A stretch of 64,000 nt of DNA from Rodentibacter sp. JRC1 (GCF_020521555.1 NZ_BPWA01000001.1:558001-622000); one strand, 5' to 3'; shown: positions 10,066 through 19,908, counted from the stretch's first letter. Made by a program: numbers and translations. The notes: generated from the sequence alone by a model not told the origin.

Positions 10066-10214
10066 AATGAAATCCTCTTATTTTTTAAAGAAAAGTGCGG
10101 TTAATTTACGGCTTAATTTTCAATCTTGCAAAGATTTTATAAAAAAATTTTTTGTAACAAATAAACTGCGGTAGAATACGGACTAATTTTTTGTTTATTT
10201 TGAACAATTTCTTA

Positions 10215-11507
10215 ATGGATATTTTAGAACAAGCGGCAAGCCGAATAAGTCAGCAAATTGAAGATTATTTGCAACAAAAACAAACGGATATCGTGCGTTT
10301 TCAAGTAGAAATCGCCAATGTCGATTTATTGGCGTGGCTAAAAGCACAAAGGGTTTATCCACAGTTCTATTTACGCTTTCGTGATGAAGAACAAAAATTT
10401 GCTGCGCTTGGAGAAGTGCGGTCATTTTCCGAGCTAAATTTAGCGCAAGAGTTTATTGAACAATACAATTTGCCATTAATCGGCGGTTTACAATTTCAAG
10501 GTTACGAACAATTTATTTTGCCGCAAATGTTGTTAGAACAACGGGCATACGCCACCACAGTGAGCGTTTTTGTCGAAGGCGAAACCTCCGCACAATCTGC
10601 TTTAGCACTTATTAAAACTCTGCCGAAAACAACCGCACTTTGCGCATTACCTAAACAAGTTCCTTTGCTGATCGAACGACGTGCGGATGAGCGAACTTGG
10701 AATGACTGGGTAAATCAGGCGCTTTTTGAAATCAAACAAGGCGAATTAACCAAGCTCGTGTTGGCAAATGAAACGATCTTTCACTTAAAACAGCGCATTA
10801 ATCCCTATGATTTTCTTGCCGAAAGCGAAAAGCAAAATCAAGGTTGCTATCATTTTTTGTGGGCGGAAACTCCTTATTCGACTTTTGTCGGCTCAACCCC
10901 CGAACGTTTGTTTGCGCGCGAATACAACCTTTTTTTAACCGAAGCCCTCGCAGGCACTGCGCCCATTACGGAAAATCAGAAAGAAAACAGACAACAAGCC
11001 GATTGGTTGTTAAAAGATGAAAAAAATCTGAACGAGAATTGGCTGGTGGTTCAAGATATTTCTCAAAATATTAGCGCAATGGTGGAATCCTTTGATGTAG
11101 GCGAAGTCGAACTCAAACCTTTACGCAAAGTACAACATTTGTTACGAAAAATTCGCGCAAATCTGACCGCACATTACCGAGATTCCGCATTACTAAAAGC
11201 GATTCACCCTACTGCGGCGGTTTCGGGCTTGCCACAGCAACAAGCCAGAATGATTTTATCGGAAATCGAAACTTTTGAACGTGGCTGGTATGCCGGGACA
11301 TTAGGCATTATGAGCGAGGCATATTCTGAATTTTGTGTAGCGATTCGTTCCGCCTTTATTGAAGGCCACCGAATCCGCATATTTGCCGGTGCGGGCATTG
11401 TTGAAGGCTCGCAACCTTTGATTGAATGGAAAGAAATTGAACGTAAGGCAGCAGGGCTCATTTCCCTGTTTGCAGAAAATCATAACGGAGAAAAAGAATG
11501 TCTGTAA
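10215..11507 (+). CDS. menF: Isochorismate synthase MenF
   Basis: Chorismate-utilising enzyme of about 430 residues (E. coli MenF 431) that isomerises chorismate to isochorismate, the first menaquinone step. Family signatures are STPERLF near residue 230, EALAGTAP near 244, HPTAAVSGLP near 336 and FAGAGIVEGSQP near 395. I prefer ATG 10215 (MDILEQ) because it matches family length. A TTG at 10191 would add eight residues, and neither start has an obvious ribosome site. The stop overlaps the start of menD by ten bases, so the two are translationally coupled. Confidence 0.93.
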   Translation: MDILEQAASRISQQIEDYLQQKQTDIVRFQVEIANVDLLAWLKAQRVYPQFYLRFRDEEQKFAALGEVRSFSELNLAQEFIEQYNLPLIGGLQFQGYEQFILPQMLLEQRAYATTVSVFVEGETSAQSALALIKTLPKTTALCALPKQVPLLIERRADERTWNDWVNQALFEIKQGELTKLVLANETIFHLKQRINPYDFLAESEKQNQGCYHFLWAETPYSTFVGSTPERLFAREYNLFLTEALAGTAPITENQKENRQQADWLLKDEKNLNENWLVVQDISQNISAMVESFDVGEVELKPLRKVQHLLRKIRANLTAHYRDSALLKAIHPTAAVSGLPQQQARMILSEIETFERGWYAGTLGIMSEAYSEFCVAIRSAFIEGHRIRIFAGAGIVEGSQPLIEWKEIERKAAGLISLFAENHNGEKECL

Positions 11508-13204
11508 ACGTGTTTAATCGTTGTTGGTCAAAAGTGATTTTAGAAACCTTGGTACGCCAAGGTGTTACTCACTTCTGCATTGCACCCGGCTCACGTTCTA
11601 CCCCATTAACACTTGAAGCGGTGCGCTTACAAAATGCAGAGCGGGCCGTTTGCCATAGTCATTTTGACGAACGGGGCTTGGGCTTTTTTGCCCTTGGTAT
11701 CGCAAAATCCACACAATCTCCGGTTGCCATAATCGTTACCTCCGGTACGGCGGCGGCCAATCTTTATCCGGCAATTATTGAAGCACGTCAAACGGGCGTT
11801 GATCTCGTCATATTAACGGCGGATCGCCCGCCTGAATTATGGGAATGCGGTGCAAATCAAGCGATATTGCAACAAAATATGTTCGGCGATTACCCGATTG
11901 CCAATGTGAATTTACCCAAGCCCAATGCGGATTATTCTGCGCAATGGCTTATCTCTTTATTGGAACAAGCAACGTTCCAACAAAATCAACAGCATGGTGT
12001 CGTGCATATTAACGTTCCCTTTGCCGAACCGCTTTATGAAGCCAATGACAGTGCCGTAGATAACCACCCTTGGTTACAACCGTTACAGCGTTGGCTTTCA
12101 CAGGTAAAACCTTGGATAAAATATGAAACATTACAACAAGAAGTAATTCCTCACGAAAACTGGGATCACTGGCGTACCAAACGCGGTGTGATTGTAGTCG
12201 GGCAACTGCCGGCGGAACAAGCTATGGGCATCAATACTTGGGCGACCACAATGGGTTGGGTATTATTAACCGATATTCAATCCGGTGTCGAACCGATGAC
12301 GCCTTATGCCGATATTTGGCTTGCCAACCAAACGGTGCGGGAAAAACTGCTCGAAGCGGATATTGTGATTCAATTCGGATCCCGTTTTATCAGCAAACGT
12401 ATTAATCAATTTTTACAAGCTTTTAATCGTGAATTTTGGATTATCGAACAAACGCAAAAAGCGGTTGATCCTTATCATCACACACATACTCGCTTTAATG
12501 CGAAAGTGCATAATTGGCTTCGTGTGCACCCTCCGCTTCGCCAAAAACCATGGCTATTAGAACCCCTTGCTTTATCAAAATTCTGTGCCGGTTTTATTGA
12601 ACAACAAGTGGGCGGTAATTTAAATGAGGCTTCTCTCGCCCATCATATTGAACGCGTACTGCCTTATGACGGCATTTTATTCCTTGGCAACAGCCTGTTT
12701 GTGCGTCTTGTTGATGCGCTTACAAAATTGCCGGAAGGCTACCCGATTTATACTAATCGCGGAGCAAGCGGCATCGACGGCTTACTGGCGACTGCAGCCG
12801 GCATCGGCGTAGGTTCGAATCAACCGGTTGTCGCAATGATTGGCGATACCTCAACACTCTATGATCTCAATTCGCTCGCCTTATTTAAAAATGTTACGCA
12901 GCCGACTATCATTTTCGTGATTAACAATAACGGGGGCGCAATTTTTGATATGTTACCGGTGGATGAAACGGTGAAAGAGCGTTTTTACCGTTTACCTCAC
13001 AATGGCGATTTTTCACAAATCGCCGCAATGTTTGATATAAAATACGCCCACCCTTACACTTGGGCGGATTTAAGCAGCGTATTAAAACAAGCCTACACAC
13101 GCCGTAAAACAACATTGATTGAAATTAAGACCAATCCGAATGACGGCAGCAACATCTATAAACGTTTAATTGAACAAATCAGTTATGCCGTTATCGGCGC
13201 ATAG
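11498..13204 (+). CDS. menD: 2-succinyl-5-enolpyruvyl-6-hydroxy-3-cyclohexene-1-carboxylate synthase MenD
   Basis: 568 residues, thiamine-diphosphate-dependent. Residues near 27-38 read FCIAPGSRSTPL, followed by SHFDERGLGFFALG. The C-terminal ThDP/metal motif is GDTSTLYDLNSLAL, ending in NNNGGAIFDMLP. MenD condenses isochorismate with 2-oxoglutarate, releasing CO2, as the second menaquinone step. Start ATG lies inside the end of menF and is preceded by GGAGAAAAAGA. A short GC-rich inverted repeat (13210-13229) follows the stop just before menH. Confidence 0.96.
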   Translation: MSVNVFNRCWSKVILETLVRQGVTHFCIAPGSRSTPLTLEAVRLQNAERAVCHSHFDERGLGFFALGIAKSTQSPVAIIVTSGTAAANLYPAIIEARQTGVDLVILTADRPPELWECGANQAILQQNMFGDYPIANVNLPKPNADYSAQWLISLLEQATFQQNQQHGVVHINVPFAEPLYEANDSAVDNHPWLQPLQRWLSQVKPWIKYETLQQEVIPHENWDHWRTKRGVIVVGQLPAEQAMGINTWATTMGWVLLTDIQSGVEPMTPYADIWLANQTVREKLLEADIVIQFGSRFISKRINQFLQAFNREFWIIEQTQKAVDPYHHTHTRFNAKVHNWLRVHPPLRQKPWLLEPLALSKFCAGFIEQQVGGNLNEASLAHHIERVLPYDGILFLGNSLFVRLVDALTKLPEGYPIYTNRGASGIDGLLATAAGIGVGSNQPVVAMIGDTSTLYDLNSLALFKNVTQPTIIFVINNNGGAIFDMLPVDETVKERFYRLPHNGDFSQIAAMFDIKYAHPYTWADLSSVLKQAYTRRKTTLIEIKTNPNDGSNIYKRLIEQISYAVIGA

Positions 13205-13239
13205 AGATTAGGGCGTGTAACAGCGCCCTTTATTTTATT

Positions 13240-13983
13240 ATGATGAATATTATTTTCCTTCATGGTCTCCTCGGCACCGGTGACGACTGGCAAAAAGTCA
13301 TCGAAAATCTACTGCACTTTCGCTGTATCCCGCTTGATTTACCTTTCCATGGAAAAGCAAAAAAAATTGAAGCCGTTGATTTTGAAGACACAACGCAATA
13401 TCTTGCCGAAGAAATCCAAAGTGCGGTCAAAAATGAACCTTATTTTCTTGTCGGATACTCACTCGGGGGACGCATTGCCTTACACTATGCGTTACAATCC
13501 AATGTGAAGAAATCACAATTGCAAGGAATGATTTTGGAAGGCGTAAATTTAGGTTTAAAAACCGAGAAAGAAAAACAAGCCCGTTGGCAAAATGATATCT
13601 ATTGGGCAAAACGGTTTATTAATGAATCGCCTGAAAAGGTATTGGAAGATTGGTATCAACAAGCGGTATTTGCCCATTTAACTTCTGCCCAAAGACAACA
13701 ATTGATCCAAAAACGAAAAACCAATTGTGGTGACAATATCGGCAAAATGTTGCTTGCCACCAGCCTTGCCAAACAAGCTGATTTTCGCGAAAAAGTGCGG
13801 TCGAATTCTTTGCCGTTTTTCTATTTTTGCGGCGAGCGGGATCAAAAATTCCAAGCTCTTGCGCATGAAGAACAACTTCCCTTAACCACCATTCCAAATG
13901 CAGGCCACAATGCTCACTCGGAAAATCCGATATTTTTCGCTAAAAAACTTAAAAATCTCATATTAAAAATTGCTCAAGCCTAA
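13240..13983 (+). CDS. menH: SHCHC synthase MenH (alpha/beta hydrolase)
   Basis: 247 residues with an alpha/beta hydrolase fold. FLHGLLGTGDDW near residue 6 forms the oxyanion region, VGYSLGGRIALHYAL near 82 holds the nucleophile serine, and IPNAGHNAHSENP near the C-terminus carries the catalytic histidine. MenH removes pyruvate from SEPHCHC to give SHCHC. Follows menD by about 35 bases with the same strand and pathway. ATG at 13240 and 13243 are both possible. No good ribosome site is visible. Confidence 0.92.
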   Translation: MMNIIFLHGLLGTGDDWQKVIENLLHFRCIPLDLPFHGKAKKIEAVDFEDTTQYLAEEIQSAVKNEPYFLVGYSLGGRIALHYALQSNVKKSQLQGMILEGVNLGLKTEKEKQARWQNDIYWAKRFINESPEKVLEDWYQQAVFAHLTSAQRQQLIQKRKTNCGDNIGKMLLATSLAKQADFREKVRSNSLPFFYFCGERDQKFQALAHEEQLPLTTIPNAGHNAHSENPIFFAKKLKNLILKIAQA

Positions 13984-14050
13984 GGGAAATGCTAGGATTC
14001 AGCCCTTTCCATTTATAAAATTCTTATTCACATTTCCTAAGGAAAGCAAT

Positions 14051-15367
14051 ATGACAACACAACTTCGTAATAATCCGATGAAAGTGGCACTTGCCTCTAT
14101 GGTCGGAACTGCAATCGAATTTTTCGATTACTATATCTATGCGGCGGCGGCCGTGTTAGTGTTCAACACACAGTTCTTTAGCAGCGATGACCCTCTTTCA
14201 AATGATCTTCTTTCTCTTTCCACTTTGGCCCTCGCCTTTTTTGCACGTCCGATAGGATCGGCATTATTCGGTCATTTTGGCGACAAAATCGGACGTAAAA
14301 AGACACTCGTGGCTTCTCTCTTATTAATGGGAGGCTCAACCGTCATCATCGGTTTATTGCCTAACTATTCACAAATCGGCATTTGGGCACCTATTTTGCT
14401 TTGTATTTGCCGAGTCGGACAAGGGATCGGGCTTGGCGGAGAATGGGGCGGTGCGGCATTGGTTGCAACCGAAAATGCGCCGGAAGGTAAACGGGCTTGG
14501 TATGGCACTTTTCCCCAATTAGGTGCACCTATCGGTTTATTTGTAGCAAACGGCACATTCTTCTTAGTCAGCTATTTCTGGGGGCATGAAGCCTTAGTAG
14601 AATGGGCGTGGCGTATCCCTTTCGTCTCGTCTATATTATTGGTTTTTGTCGGTTTATATGTTCGTTTAACCCTACATGAAAGCCATGTTTTCGTTGAAGC
14701 GGAGCAGAAAGGCAAAAAATTAAATGCACCTGTCAGTGTCGTATTCACCAAGCATTTAAAGCCTATGATTATCGGCACATTTATTATGGTTGCGACCTAT
14801 TCCCTTTTCTATATTATGACCGCTTTCGCACAAGCCTATTCACGTACTGCCCCAACACTTTCAGAAGCAGGCCACCCGCTTGGTTTAGGCATTCCGGCAA
14901 ACACATTCACCGGTTTGCTATTAATTAGTGCGATCATATTCGGTATTTTCATCAGTATTTCAGGTATTTATGCCGATAAGATCGGTCGCCGCAAATGGTT
15001 AATTTGGGTAACGGTTGCCATTGGACTGTTAGGTTTATCTATGCCGCTATTCTTCGAAAACGGCACACCAATCGGTGTTTTTGCATTTCTCGTAGTCGGT
15101 ATGGCAATTATGGGAATGACCTTCGGTCCTATGGCGGCATTGCTGCCGGAATTATTTCCTACCGAAGTACGTTACTCGGGTGCTTCGCTTGCTTATAACT
15201 TAGCTTCCATTATCGGCGCAACCATTGCGGCAATGATTTCCTTAAAAATCAATGCTTCATTCGGCATCATAGGTGTAGGGGTTTATTTGGCTATTAACGC
15301 ATTAATGACATTACTTGCCTTATTAGCCTCAAAAGAAACAAAGAATGTGGACTTAACAAAAATCTAA
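14051..15367 (+). CDS. MFS transporter, metabolite:H+ symporter (MHS) family
   Basis: 438 residues with 12 likely helices. Signatures of the MHS group (ProP, ShiA, KgtP relatives) are GTAIEFFDYYIYAAAA near residue 19, GDKIGRKKTL near 78, and RVGQGIGLGGEWGGAALVA near 117 followed by ENAPEGKRAWYGTFPQLGAP. A second loop motif ADKIGRRKW lies near 309. The substrate is probably a small organic acid or osmolyte, but the sequence does not decide. I chose ATG 14051 for its AAGGAAAGCAAT ribosome site; an upstream frame to 13970 overlaps menH. Downstream of menH in the order I recall from H. influenzae. Confidence 0.9.
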   Translation: MTTQLRNNPMKVALASMVGTAIEFFDYYIYAAAAVLVFNTQFFSSDDPLSNDLLSLSTLALAFFARPIGSALFGHFGDKIGRKKTLVASLLLMGGSTVIIGLLPNYSQIGIWAPILLCICRVGQGIGLGGEWGGAALVATENAPEGKRAWYGTFPQLGAPIGLFVANGTFFLVSYFWGHEALVEWAWRIPFVSSILLVFVGLYVRLTLHESHVFVEAEQKGKKLNAPVSVVFTKHLKPMIIGTFIMVATYSLFYIMTAFAQAYSRTAPTLSEAGHPLGLGIPANTFTGLLLISAIIFGIFISISGIYADKIGRRKWLIWVTVAIGLLGLSMPLFFENGTPIGVFAFLVVGMAIMGMTFGPMAALLPELFPTEVRYSGASLAYNLASIIGATIAAMISLKINASFGIIGVGVYLAINALMTLLALLASKETKNVDLTKI

Positions 15368-15390
15368 TTCTAATAAACGCTATAAGAACA

Positions 15391-15423
15391 AAAAATACCA
15401 AGGTTGTTTACCTTGGTATTTTT
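15391..15423. terminator. Bidirectional terminator between the MHS transporter and tonB
   Basis: AAAAATACCAAGG (15391-15403) and CCTTGGTATTTTT (15411-15423) form a 13-bp perfect stem with a TTGTTTA loop. A T-run follows in either reading direction. It serves both convergent genes. Confidence 0.9.
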
Positions 15424-15449
15424 AGAGTTAAAACCTGTCGCTTGATTTA

Positions 15450-16214
15450 CTAACGCAAACTAAACCGAATCGGAACAGAAACACTACTTGAAAATCCTTG
15501 TGGTTTCGGTCCCACCGGTTTTGCATTTCTAACCGCTTTCAATGCCGCATTATCAAGACTTTCATCACCTGATGACTTCACAATACTTCCATTACTTAAT
15601 ACACCGTCATTGCTCACATTAAATGAAATATGCACGATACCTTGTTTACGCATCATTTTAGCACGTGTCGGATATTCTTTACGGCGTTCAATCTCGCGAT
15701 ACAGTGCTGCTTTATAAGCCGCAATTTCATTGGTACTTGAACCGCTACCTACCGTATTTGTATTGGCATTAACAGAAGCCGTTGTTGTCGCTTTTGAATT
15801 AACATTGGCGGAAGCATTTACATTACGCTCACCTACAGGTAAATTCTTCGATAAAGGCGTTTTTTCAGCCGGTTTTATCTCTTTTTTAGTTTTTTCTTTA
15901 GGTGGCTTCGGTTTTTCTTTTGGTTTTTCCGGCTTTTTGTCCGGCTCTTTTTTCTTCGGTTCCGCTTTCTTTGTCGGATCTGCGACAACTTCTTTCTTTT
16001 CCGGCTCCGGTTCTGCTTTTTCCGGTTCCGGAACGGGTTCCTCAATGCGCATGCCTTGCAACATTTCCATTGAAATCGCTGTCGCTAATTCCCCGCTATG
16101 ACTGTTGACGCTATCATCCGATTTATTCCAATTCCATAGTAAAGTACCGACAATGACACCGTGAACAAGAATAGAAGTAAGCAAACCTAAGAACGAACGT
16201 TTAGCTTGTTGCAT
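15450..16214 (-). CDS. tonB: Energy transducer TonB
   Basis: 254 residues. An N-terminal membrane anchor (residues about 8-28, FLGLLTSILVHGVIVGTLLW) holds the histidine typical of TonB helices. A long Pro/Glu/Lys-rich periplasmic spacer spans about residues 60-125. The C-terminal TonB fold includes KEYPTRAKMMRKQGIVHISF and ends VPIRFSLR. It couples the ExbB-ExbD proton channel to outer-membrane receptors for haem, transferrin iron and similar cargo. Last gene of exbB-exbD-tonB, eight bases after exbD. A Fur box lies upstream of exbB. Confidence 0.97.
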   Translation of the reverse strand: MQQAKRSFLGLLTSILVHGVIVGTLLWNWNKSDDSVNSHSGELATAISMEMLQGMRIEEPVPEPEKAEPEPEKKEVVADPTKKAEPKKKEPDKKPEKPKEKPKPPKEKTKKEIKPAEKTPLSKNLPVGERNVNASANVNSKATTTASVNANTNTVGSGSSTNEIAAYKAALYREIERRKEYPTRAKMMRKQGIVHISFNVSNDGVLSNGSIVKSSGDESLDNAALKAVRNAKPVGPKPQGFSSSVSVPIRFSLR

Positions 16215-16222
16215 AACTTTCC

Positions 16223-16645
16223 CTACTCGGTTGCCGATGCTGCTGTCGCAGACTTGGCACTACTGCTTTTATCTTTCATTGAGACGATGGCGACATTTTT
16301 AATTTCATTTTTTGCAAGTAAATCAGTGATTGTTACGAAATCTTGAAAACTGGCCTGAGCATCAATTTTTAATGTCACTTTTTGTTCTTTATTCCACTGA
16401 TTAATTTCAGTTTCCAATGCTTCTTGAGAGATCGGTTTATCATTGAAATAAAGCTCACCTTTTGCATTAACCGTTAATAATTTTGCAAGTTCGTCAGATT
16501 TAAAAGCAACCGCCGTACTCGCTTTAGGCACATTCACCTGAATTTTACCTTGCGAAATAAATGAAGCGGTGATCAACACAATCGCCAGCAATACCAGCAT
16601 AATGTCAATAAAAGGAATAATGTTGATTTCATCAAATTTCTTCAC
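16223..16645 (-). CDS. exbD: Biopolymer transport protein ExbD
   Basis: 140 residues. One membrane helix near residues 10-30 contains the essential aspartate in [17 protein letters not shown], followed by a periplasmic domain. ExbD forms the peptidoglycan-anchored part of the proton channel with ExbB. The start codon is GTG, two bases after the exbB stop, with an AAGGA ribosome site inside the end of exbB. The C-terminal tail is Ser/Ala-rich. Confidence 0.96.
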   Translation of the reverse strand: MKKFDEINIIPFIDIMLVLLAIVLITASFISQGKIQVNVPKASTAVAFKSDELAKLLTVNAKGELYFNDKPISQEALETEINQWNKEQKVTLKIDAQASFQDFVTITDLLAKNEIKNVAIVSMKDKSSSAKSATAASATE

Positions 16646-16647
16646 GA

Positions 16648-17100
16648 TTATTCCTTATCTTTTTGTGAATTTAATACTTTCCATTTCAAACGATTTACTT
16701 CAATTTTACGGTTTAAACCGTTGTAGAAAACCATTGAAGGAATTGCCACGAGAATACCGAGTGCGGTCGCTTTCAACGCTAAAGAAAGGTGCAACATAAT
16801 TTCACCGGCATCTACATCGCCGCCACCTTGGCCGATTTGATAAAACGTTAATAGAATACCGATTACCGTACCGAGCAACCCTACGTAAGGTGCATTCGCC
16901 CCTACTGTGGAAATGATCGTCATATTGCGATTTAAATCAATATCTAACGCATGAATATTAGAATATCTGCCGACATTAATCTTGGTTAGAAAAATAAAAC
17001 GCTCAATCACCATCGCGAGCATAATAACACTCATCAAAAGTAAAAGTCCGATAATGATGTAATCGCTGTATTGTTGTAAAAATCCGAAAAGTTGAGGCAT
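16648..17100 (-). CDS. exbB: Biopolymer transport protein ExbB
   Basis: 150 residues with three membrane helices (about 13-36, 68-90 and 106-126). The MotA/TolQ/ExbB signature is [20 protein letters not shown] near residue 62, followed by [16 protein letters not shown] near 108. ExbB is the pentameric proton channel component that drives TonB. First gene of exbB-exbD-tonB. ATG is preceded by AAGGAT, and a Fur box lies about 40 bases upstream. Confidence 0.97.
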   Translation of the reverse strand: MPQLFGFLQQYSDYIIIGLLLLMSVIMLAMVIERFIFLTKINVGRYSNIHALDIDLNRNMTIISTVGANAPYVGLLGTVIGILLTFYQIGQGGGDVDAGEIMLHLSLALKATALGILVAIPSMVFYNGLNRKIEVNRLKWKVLNSQKDKE

Positions 17101-17140
17101 TTTTTTATCCTTATAATTATCCTTAAATCAAAAAACCAAT

Positions 17141-17155
17141 TGAGAATTATTTTCA
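17141..17155. promoter_or_regulatory. Predicted Fur box of exbB-exbD-tonB
   Basis: TGAGAATTATTTTCA matches the 7-1-7 Fur consensus TGATAATNATTATCA at all but two of its defined positions. It lies 41 bases upstream of the exbB ATG, where it would cover the promoter. This implies repression by iron-loaded Fur and induction under iron limitation, as known for this operon in related bacteria. Confidence 0.75.
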
Positions 17156-17272
17156 ATTGAGAGAAAATTCTAACAAAAGAAAAGGGGGCTGTAAATATGA
17201 ATTATCAAAACGGAAAGGCCTCCAACCGCACATTAAGAGAAAGTCAAAAGTGCGGTTGATTTGTTAGAAGAA

Positions 17273-17737
17273 TTATAAAGATTGTAAATAATCCAACACG
17301 ACCTGATGATGTTCACCGGTTTTGAATTTATCGAAAATATGTTGAATTTTACCTTGTTCATCAATCAGGAAACTAATGCGATGAATGCCATCATAAGTTC
17401 TTCCCATAAATTTTTTCTCTCCCCACACGCCAAACTGTTCGGCAACTTGGTGATCTTCATCGGAAAGCAAAGTGAAATTGAGTGCTTTTTTCTCTGCAAA
17501 TTGAGCCAACTTTTTCGGTGAATCGGGACTAATACCCAAAATCACCACACCTAAATTTTCTAATTCCGTTTTGGTATCACGAAGTCCGCAAGCCTGAGTC
17601 GTACAACCCGGCGTAAGCGCCTTAGGATAAAAGTAAACAAGCACTTTCTTTCCTTTAAAATCAGAAAGTGAAACCGAATGATTATTTTGATCGGATAATG
17701 TAAATTGCGGAGCGTCCCCAACTTGTAATGTTTTCAT
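17273..17737 (-). CDS. bcp: Thioredoxin-dependent thiol peroxidase (Bcp/PrxQ)
   Basis: 154 residues from ATG 17737 (MKTLQVGDAPQF). The peroxidatic cysteine is Cys45 and the resolving cysteine Cys50, in the motif YPKALTPGCTTQACGLRD, the classic PrxQ spacing. Reduces hydrogen and organic peroxides in the cytoplasm using thioredoxin. An in-frame extension to 17782 adds 15 residues unlike the family and would run toward the dapA side, so I rejected it. Upstream of exbB on the same strand. Confidence 0.94.
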   Translation of the reverse strand: MKTLQVGDAPQFTLSDQNNHSVSLSDFKGKKVLVYFYPKALTPGCTTQACGLRDTKTELENLGVVILGISPDSPKKLAQFAEKKALNFTLLSDEDHQVAEQFGVWGEKKFMGRTYDGIHRISFLIDEQGKIQHIFDKFKTGEHHQVVLDYLQSL

Positions 17738-17843
17738 AGAAAATTCCTCAAAATGAAAAAATGATTTGCAAATTTTAGTCATTTTAGCGATCCTAGCCAG
17801 CAGTTTTCAAATATTTGATCATACTTTAACGAACGGAGGTTCT

Positions 17844-18740
17844 ATGTCTACGCAAAACCCTTTATTTTTCGGCAGCATTGTTGCTTTAGTTAGCCCGATG
17901 GATAACCACGGTAGCATTGATTTTAACACCTTGGAAAAACTCGTTGAATTTCATATCGACGCCGGTACTGATGCCATTGTTTCGGTGGGAACAACAGGTG
18001 AATCCGCAACATTAAGCATTGAAGAAAATGTGAAGGTAATTGAAAAGACCGTAGAACTGGCAAAAGGCCGCATTCCTATTATTGCCGGTACAGGAGCGAA
18101 CGCTACCAGTGAAGCGATTGTGATGACCAAATTATTACGCGATAGTGGTGTTGCAGGCTGCCTTTCCGTTGTACCTTATTACAATAAGCCGACTCAAGAA
18201 GGCATGTATCAGCATTTTAAAGCCATCGCAGAATGTACCGATTTGCCACAAATTCTTTATAACGTACCGGGGCGTACCGGCAGTGATATGAAACCGGAAA
18301 CCGTGGCTCGTTTAGCCCAAATTAGCAATATTGTGGGTATTAAAGAGGCAACCGGAGATGTAAGCCGAGTCACCGCAATTAAGCAATTAGCCGGTGAAGA
18401 TTTCATTGTATTAAGCGGCGATGATGCAACCGGTTTGGAAGCGATGAAATTAGGTGCGGAAGGGGTTATCTCTGTAACTAATAACTTAGCGGCAAAAGAT
18501 ATGGCGGAAATGTGCCGTCTAGCACGCACTGGCGATTTTAGCAAAGCGGAAGAAATTAATGCACGTTTAATGGCATTGCATCAAAATTTATTTGTAGAAT
18601 CTAACCCGATTCCGGTGAAATGGGCGGCTTATCGTTTAGGTTTGATTAAATCACCCTTCCTTCGTTTACCATTAACCGAACTCAGCGAAACCGCAAAATC
18701 AAAAGTAGAAACTGCATTAAAAACGGCAGGTTTAATTTAA
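17844..18740 (+). CDS. dapA: 4-hydroxy-tetrahydrodipicolinate synthase
   Basis: 298 residues, class I aldolase-fold enzyme of lysine and peptidoglycan precursor synthesis. It condenses pyruvate with aspartate semialdehyde. The Schiff-base lysine is Lys167 in [11 protein letters not shown]. Tyr139 lies in [12 protein letters not shown], and the GTTGES motif sits near 49-54. ATG 17844 follows a good GGAGGT ribosome site. The longer frame from 17766 overlaps bcp control sequence and is unlike the family. A plausible terminator follows at 18748-18777. Confidence 0.97.
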   Translation: MSTQNPLFFGSIVALVSPMDNHGSIDFNTLEKLVEFHIDAGTDAIVSVGTTGESATLSIEENVKVIEKTVELAKGRIPIIAGTGANATSEAIVMTKLLRDSGVAGCLSVVPYYNKPTQEGMYQHFKAIAECTDLPQILYNVPGRTGSDMKPETVARLAQISNIVGIKEATGDVSRVTAIKQLAGEDFIVLSGDDATGLEAMKLGAEGVISVTNNLAAKDMAEMCRLARTGDFSKAEEINARLMALHQNLFVESNPIPVKWAAYRLGLIKSPFLRLPLTELSETAKSKVETALKTAGLI

Positions 18741-18747
18741 TAAGTCT

Positions 18748-18777
18748 CGGGGCTGATTTTCAGTCCCAAACTTTTTT
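18748..18777 (+). terminator. Probable terminator of dapA
   Basis: An imperfect hairpin (CGGGGCTGA, loop, CAGTCCC) is followed by AAACTTTTTTAT. Confidence 0.6.
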
Positions 18778-18836
18778 ATCATTTGACGGTCGAAGTGCGG
18801 TCACTTTTTCTTTTGTTTATTTTTAAGGATTCAGTA

Positions 18837-19841
18837 ATGAAAAAATTTCTCTTAGGATTAGCAGTGATCAGTCTATTATCGGCTTGTTCCACCGATCCTG
18901 AAAAATTGCAAAGTGCAAATGATACCTATCAAAAATCAGACTCACCCATTCCAAACTTTTCGCCATTAGCAAGCGGAGGGGTAAATCTACCAAAACAAGA
19001 TGCCACCTACGAACTGCCTAATCTCACCATCAAAAAAGGGGAAACCCTGGACATTCGCCCGCCATCAACACCTTTGGCTATCATCAAAAACTCATTAACT
19101 CAATTTGATGGAGAGCGTGCATTAATTGTATATCCTGAAGAAAAGGCTTCACTGTATAACTTACAACAGATCCAACGCTTATTGAAAGAAGAGGGAATTA
19201 ATTCTACTATCAACGGAGCGATACTCACCACCGATTGGCATAATTCCGATCGTGCGGATGACAAAGCCAACACTGAAATTCGTTATCAAGTAGAGCAAGT
19301 TTCCGCCCGTGATGCGAGTGCCCTCACGGTTTCTATCCTTCAAATGCGCCGTGATGGTATTATTTTCACACCAAGCGTAATGGAAAAGCAGCGTTACACT
19401 GCCGATCGCTTGAATCGTTTTGTTGCAACGCTCACCCATAGTTATAACAAACAGCAACAAGATTTAAGCAATACCACTATCGGGGCTTTCCAATCTGATT
19501 TAATCACAGACATAAACGGAAGAACGGCATTGGGAATGGATGCAACCTTTGTTCAAGCGTGGGAAAAATTAGGTTCTGTACTGCCAAAAATCGGGTTTTA
19601 TACTAAATCTGAAACGGCAGGACGCGGACAACGAGAATTAAAATATTCGCCATTAAATAAAGAGGACTGGCTACCTTTAGGTGTAAATGCACCCGATCTT
19701 GAAAAAGGCACTTACTTTATGCAGCTCTCTGCAATGGGTGAACGAAGTGCGGTTGTTATTACCGATGAAAACGGTAAAGCATTAAGCGATGAAACGGCAA
19801 AATCGGTTTATCGTGCGTTAAGTACTTTACTCTTGAAATAA
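18837..19841 (+). CDS. bamC: Outer-membrane assembly lipoprotein BamC (NlpB)
   Basis: 334 residues. A lipoprotein signal peptide (MKKFLLGLAVISLLSAC) places the lipidated cysteine at residue 17. An unstructured N-terminal stretch (about 18-70) binds BamD in the known complex, and two helix-grip domains follow. Part of the BAM machine that inserts beta-barrel proteins into the outer membrane, a machinery also needed for the adhesin at the right end of the window. Downstream of dapA, as in E. coli and H. influenzae. ATG 18837 has AAGGATTCAGTA upstream. Confidence 0.9.
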   Translation: MKKFLLGLAVISLLSACSTDPEKLQSANDTYQKSDSPIPNFSPLASGGVNLPKQDATYELPNLTIKKGETLDIRPPSTPLAIIKNSLTQFDGERALIVYPEEKASLYNLQQIQRLLKEEGINSTINGAILTTDWHNSDRADDKANTEIRYQVEQVSARDASALTVSILQMRRDGIIFTPSVMEKQRYTADRLNRFVATLTHSYNKQQQDLSNTTIGAFQSDLITDINGRTALGMDATFVQAWEKLGSVLPKIGFYTKSETAGRGQRELKYSPLNKEDWLPLGVNAPDLEKGTYFMQLSAMGERSAVVITDENGKALSDETAKSVYRALSTLLLK

Positions 19842-19850
19842 AAAAACAAA

Positions 19851-19892
19851 AAAGAGCGGTTGGTTTTTATGGTGAATTTCAACCGCTTTTTA
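19851..19892. terminator. Bidirectional terminator between bamC and the gene at 19909
   Basis: AGCGGTTG (19855-19862) pairs with CAACCGCT (19880-19887). A-runs lie on the left and T-runs on the right, so it can serve both convergent genes. Confidence 0.75.
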
Positions 19893-19908
19893 CTTTCCGA
19901 GTATAAAA

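Noticed and set aside
15730..16101. Gly/Phe/Ser-rich plus-strand frame opposite tonB
   Set aside because: It is the antisense of the Pro/Glu/Lys spacer codons of TonB.
17737..17782. Longer N-terminus for Bcp and, opposite, for DapA (from 17766)
   Set aside because: Both extensions overlap each other on opposite strands and are unlike the families. The internal ATGs have proper ribosome sites.
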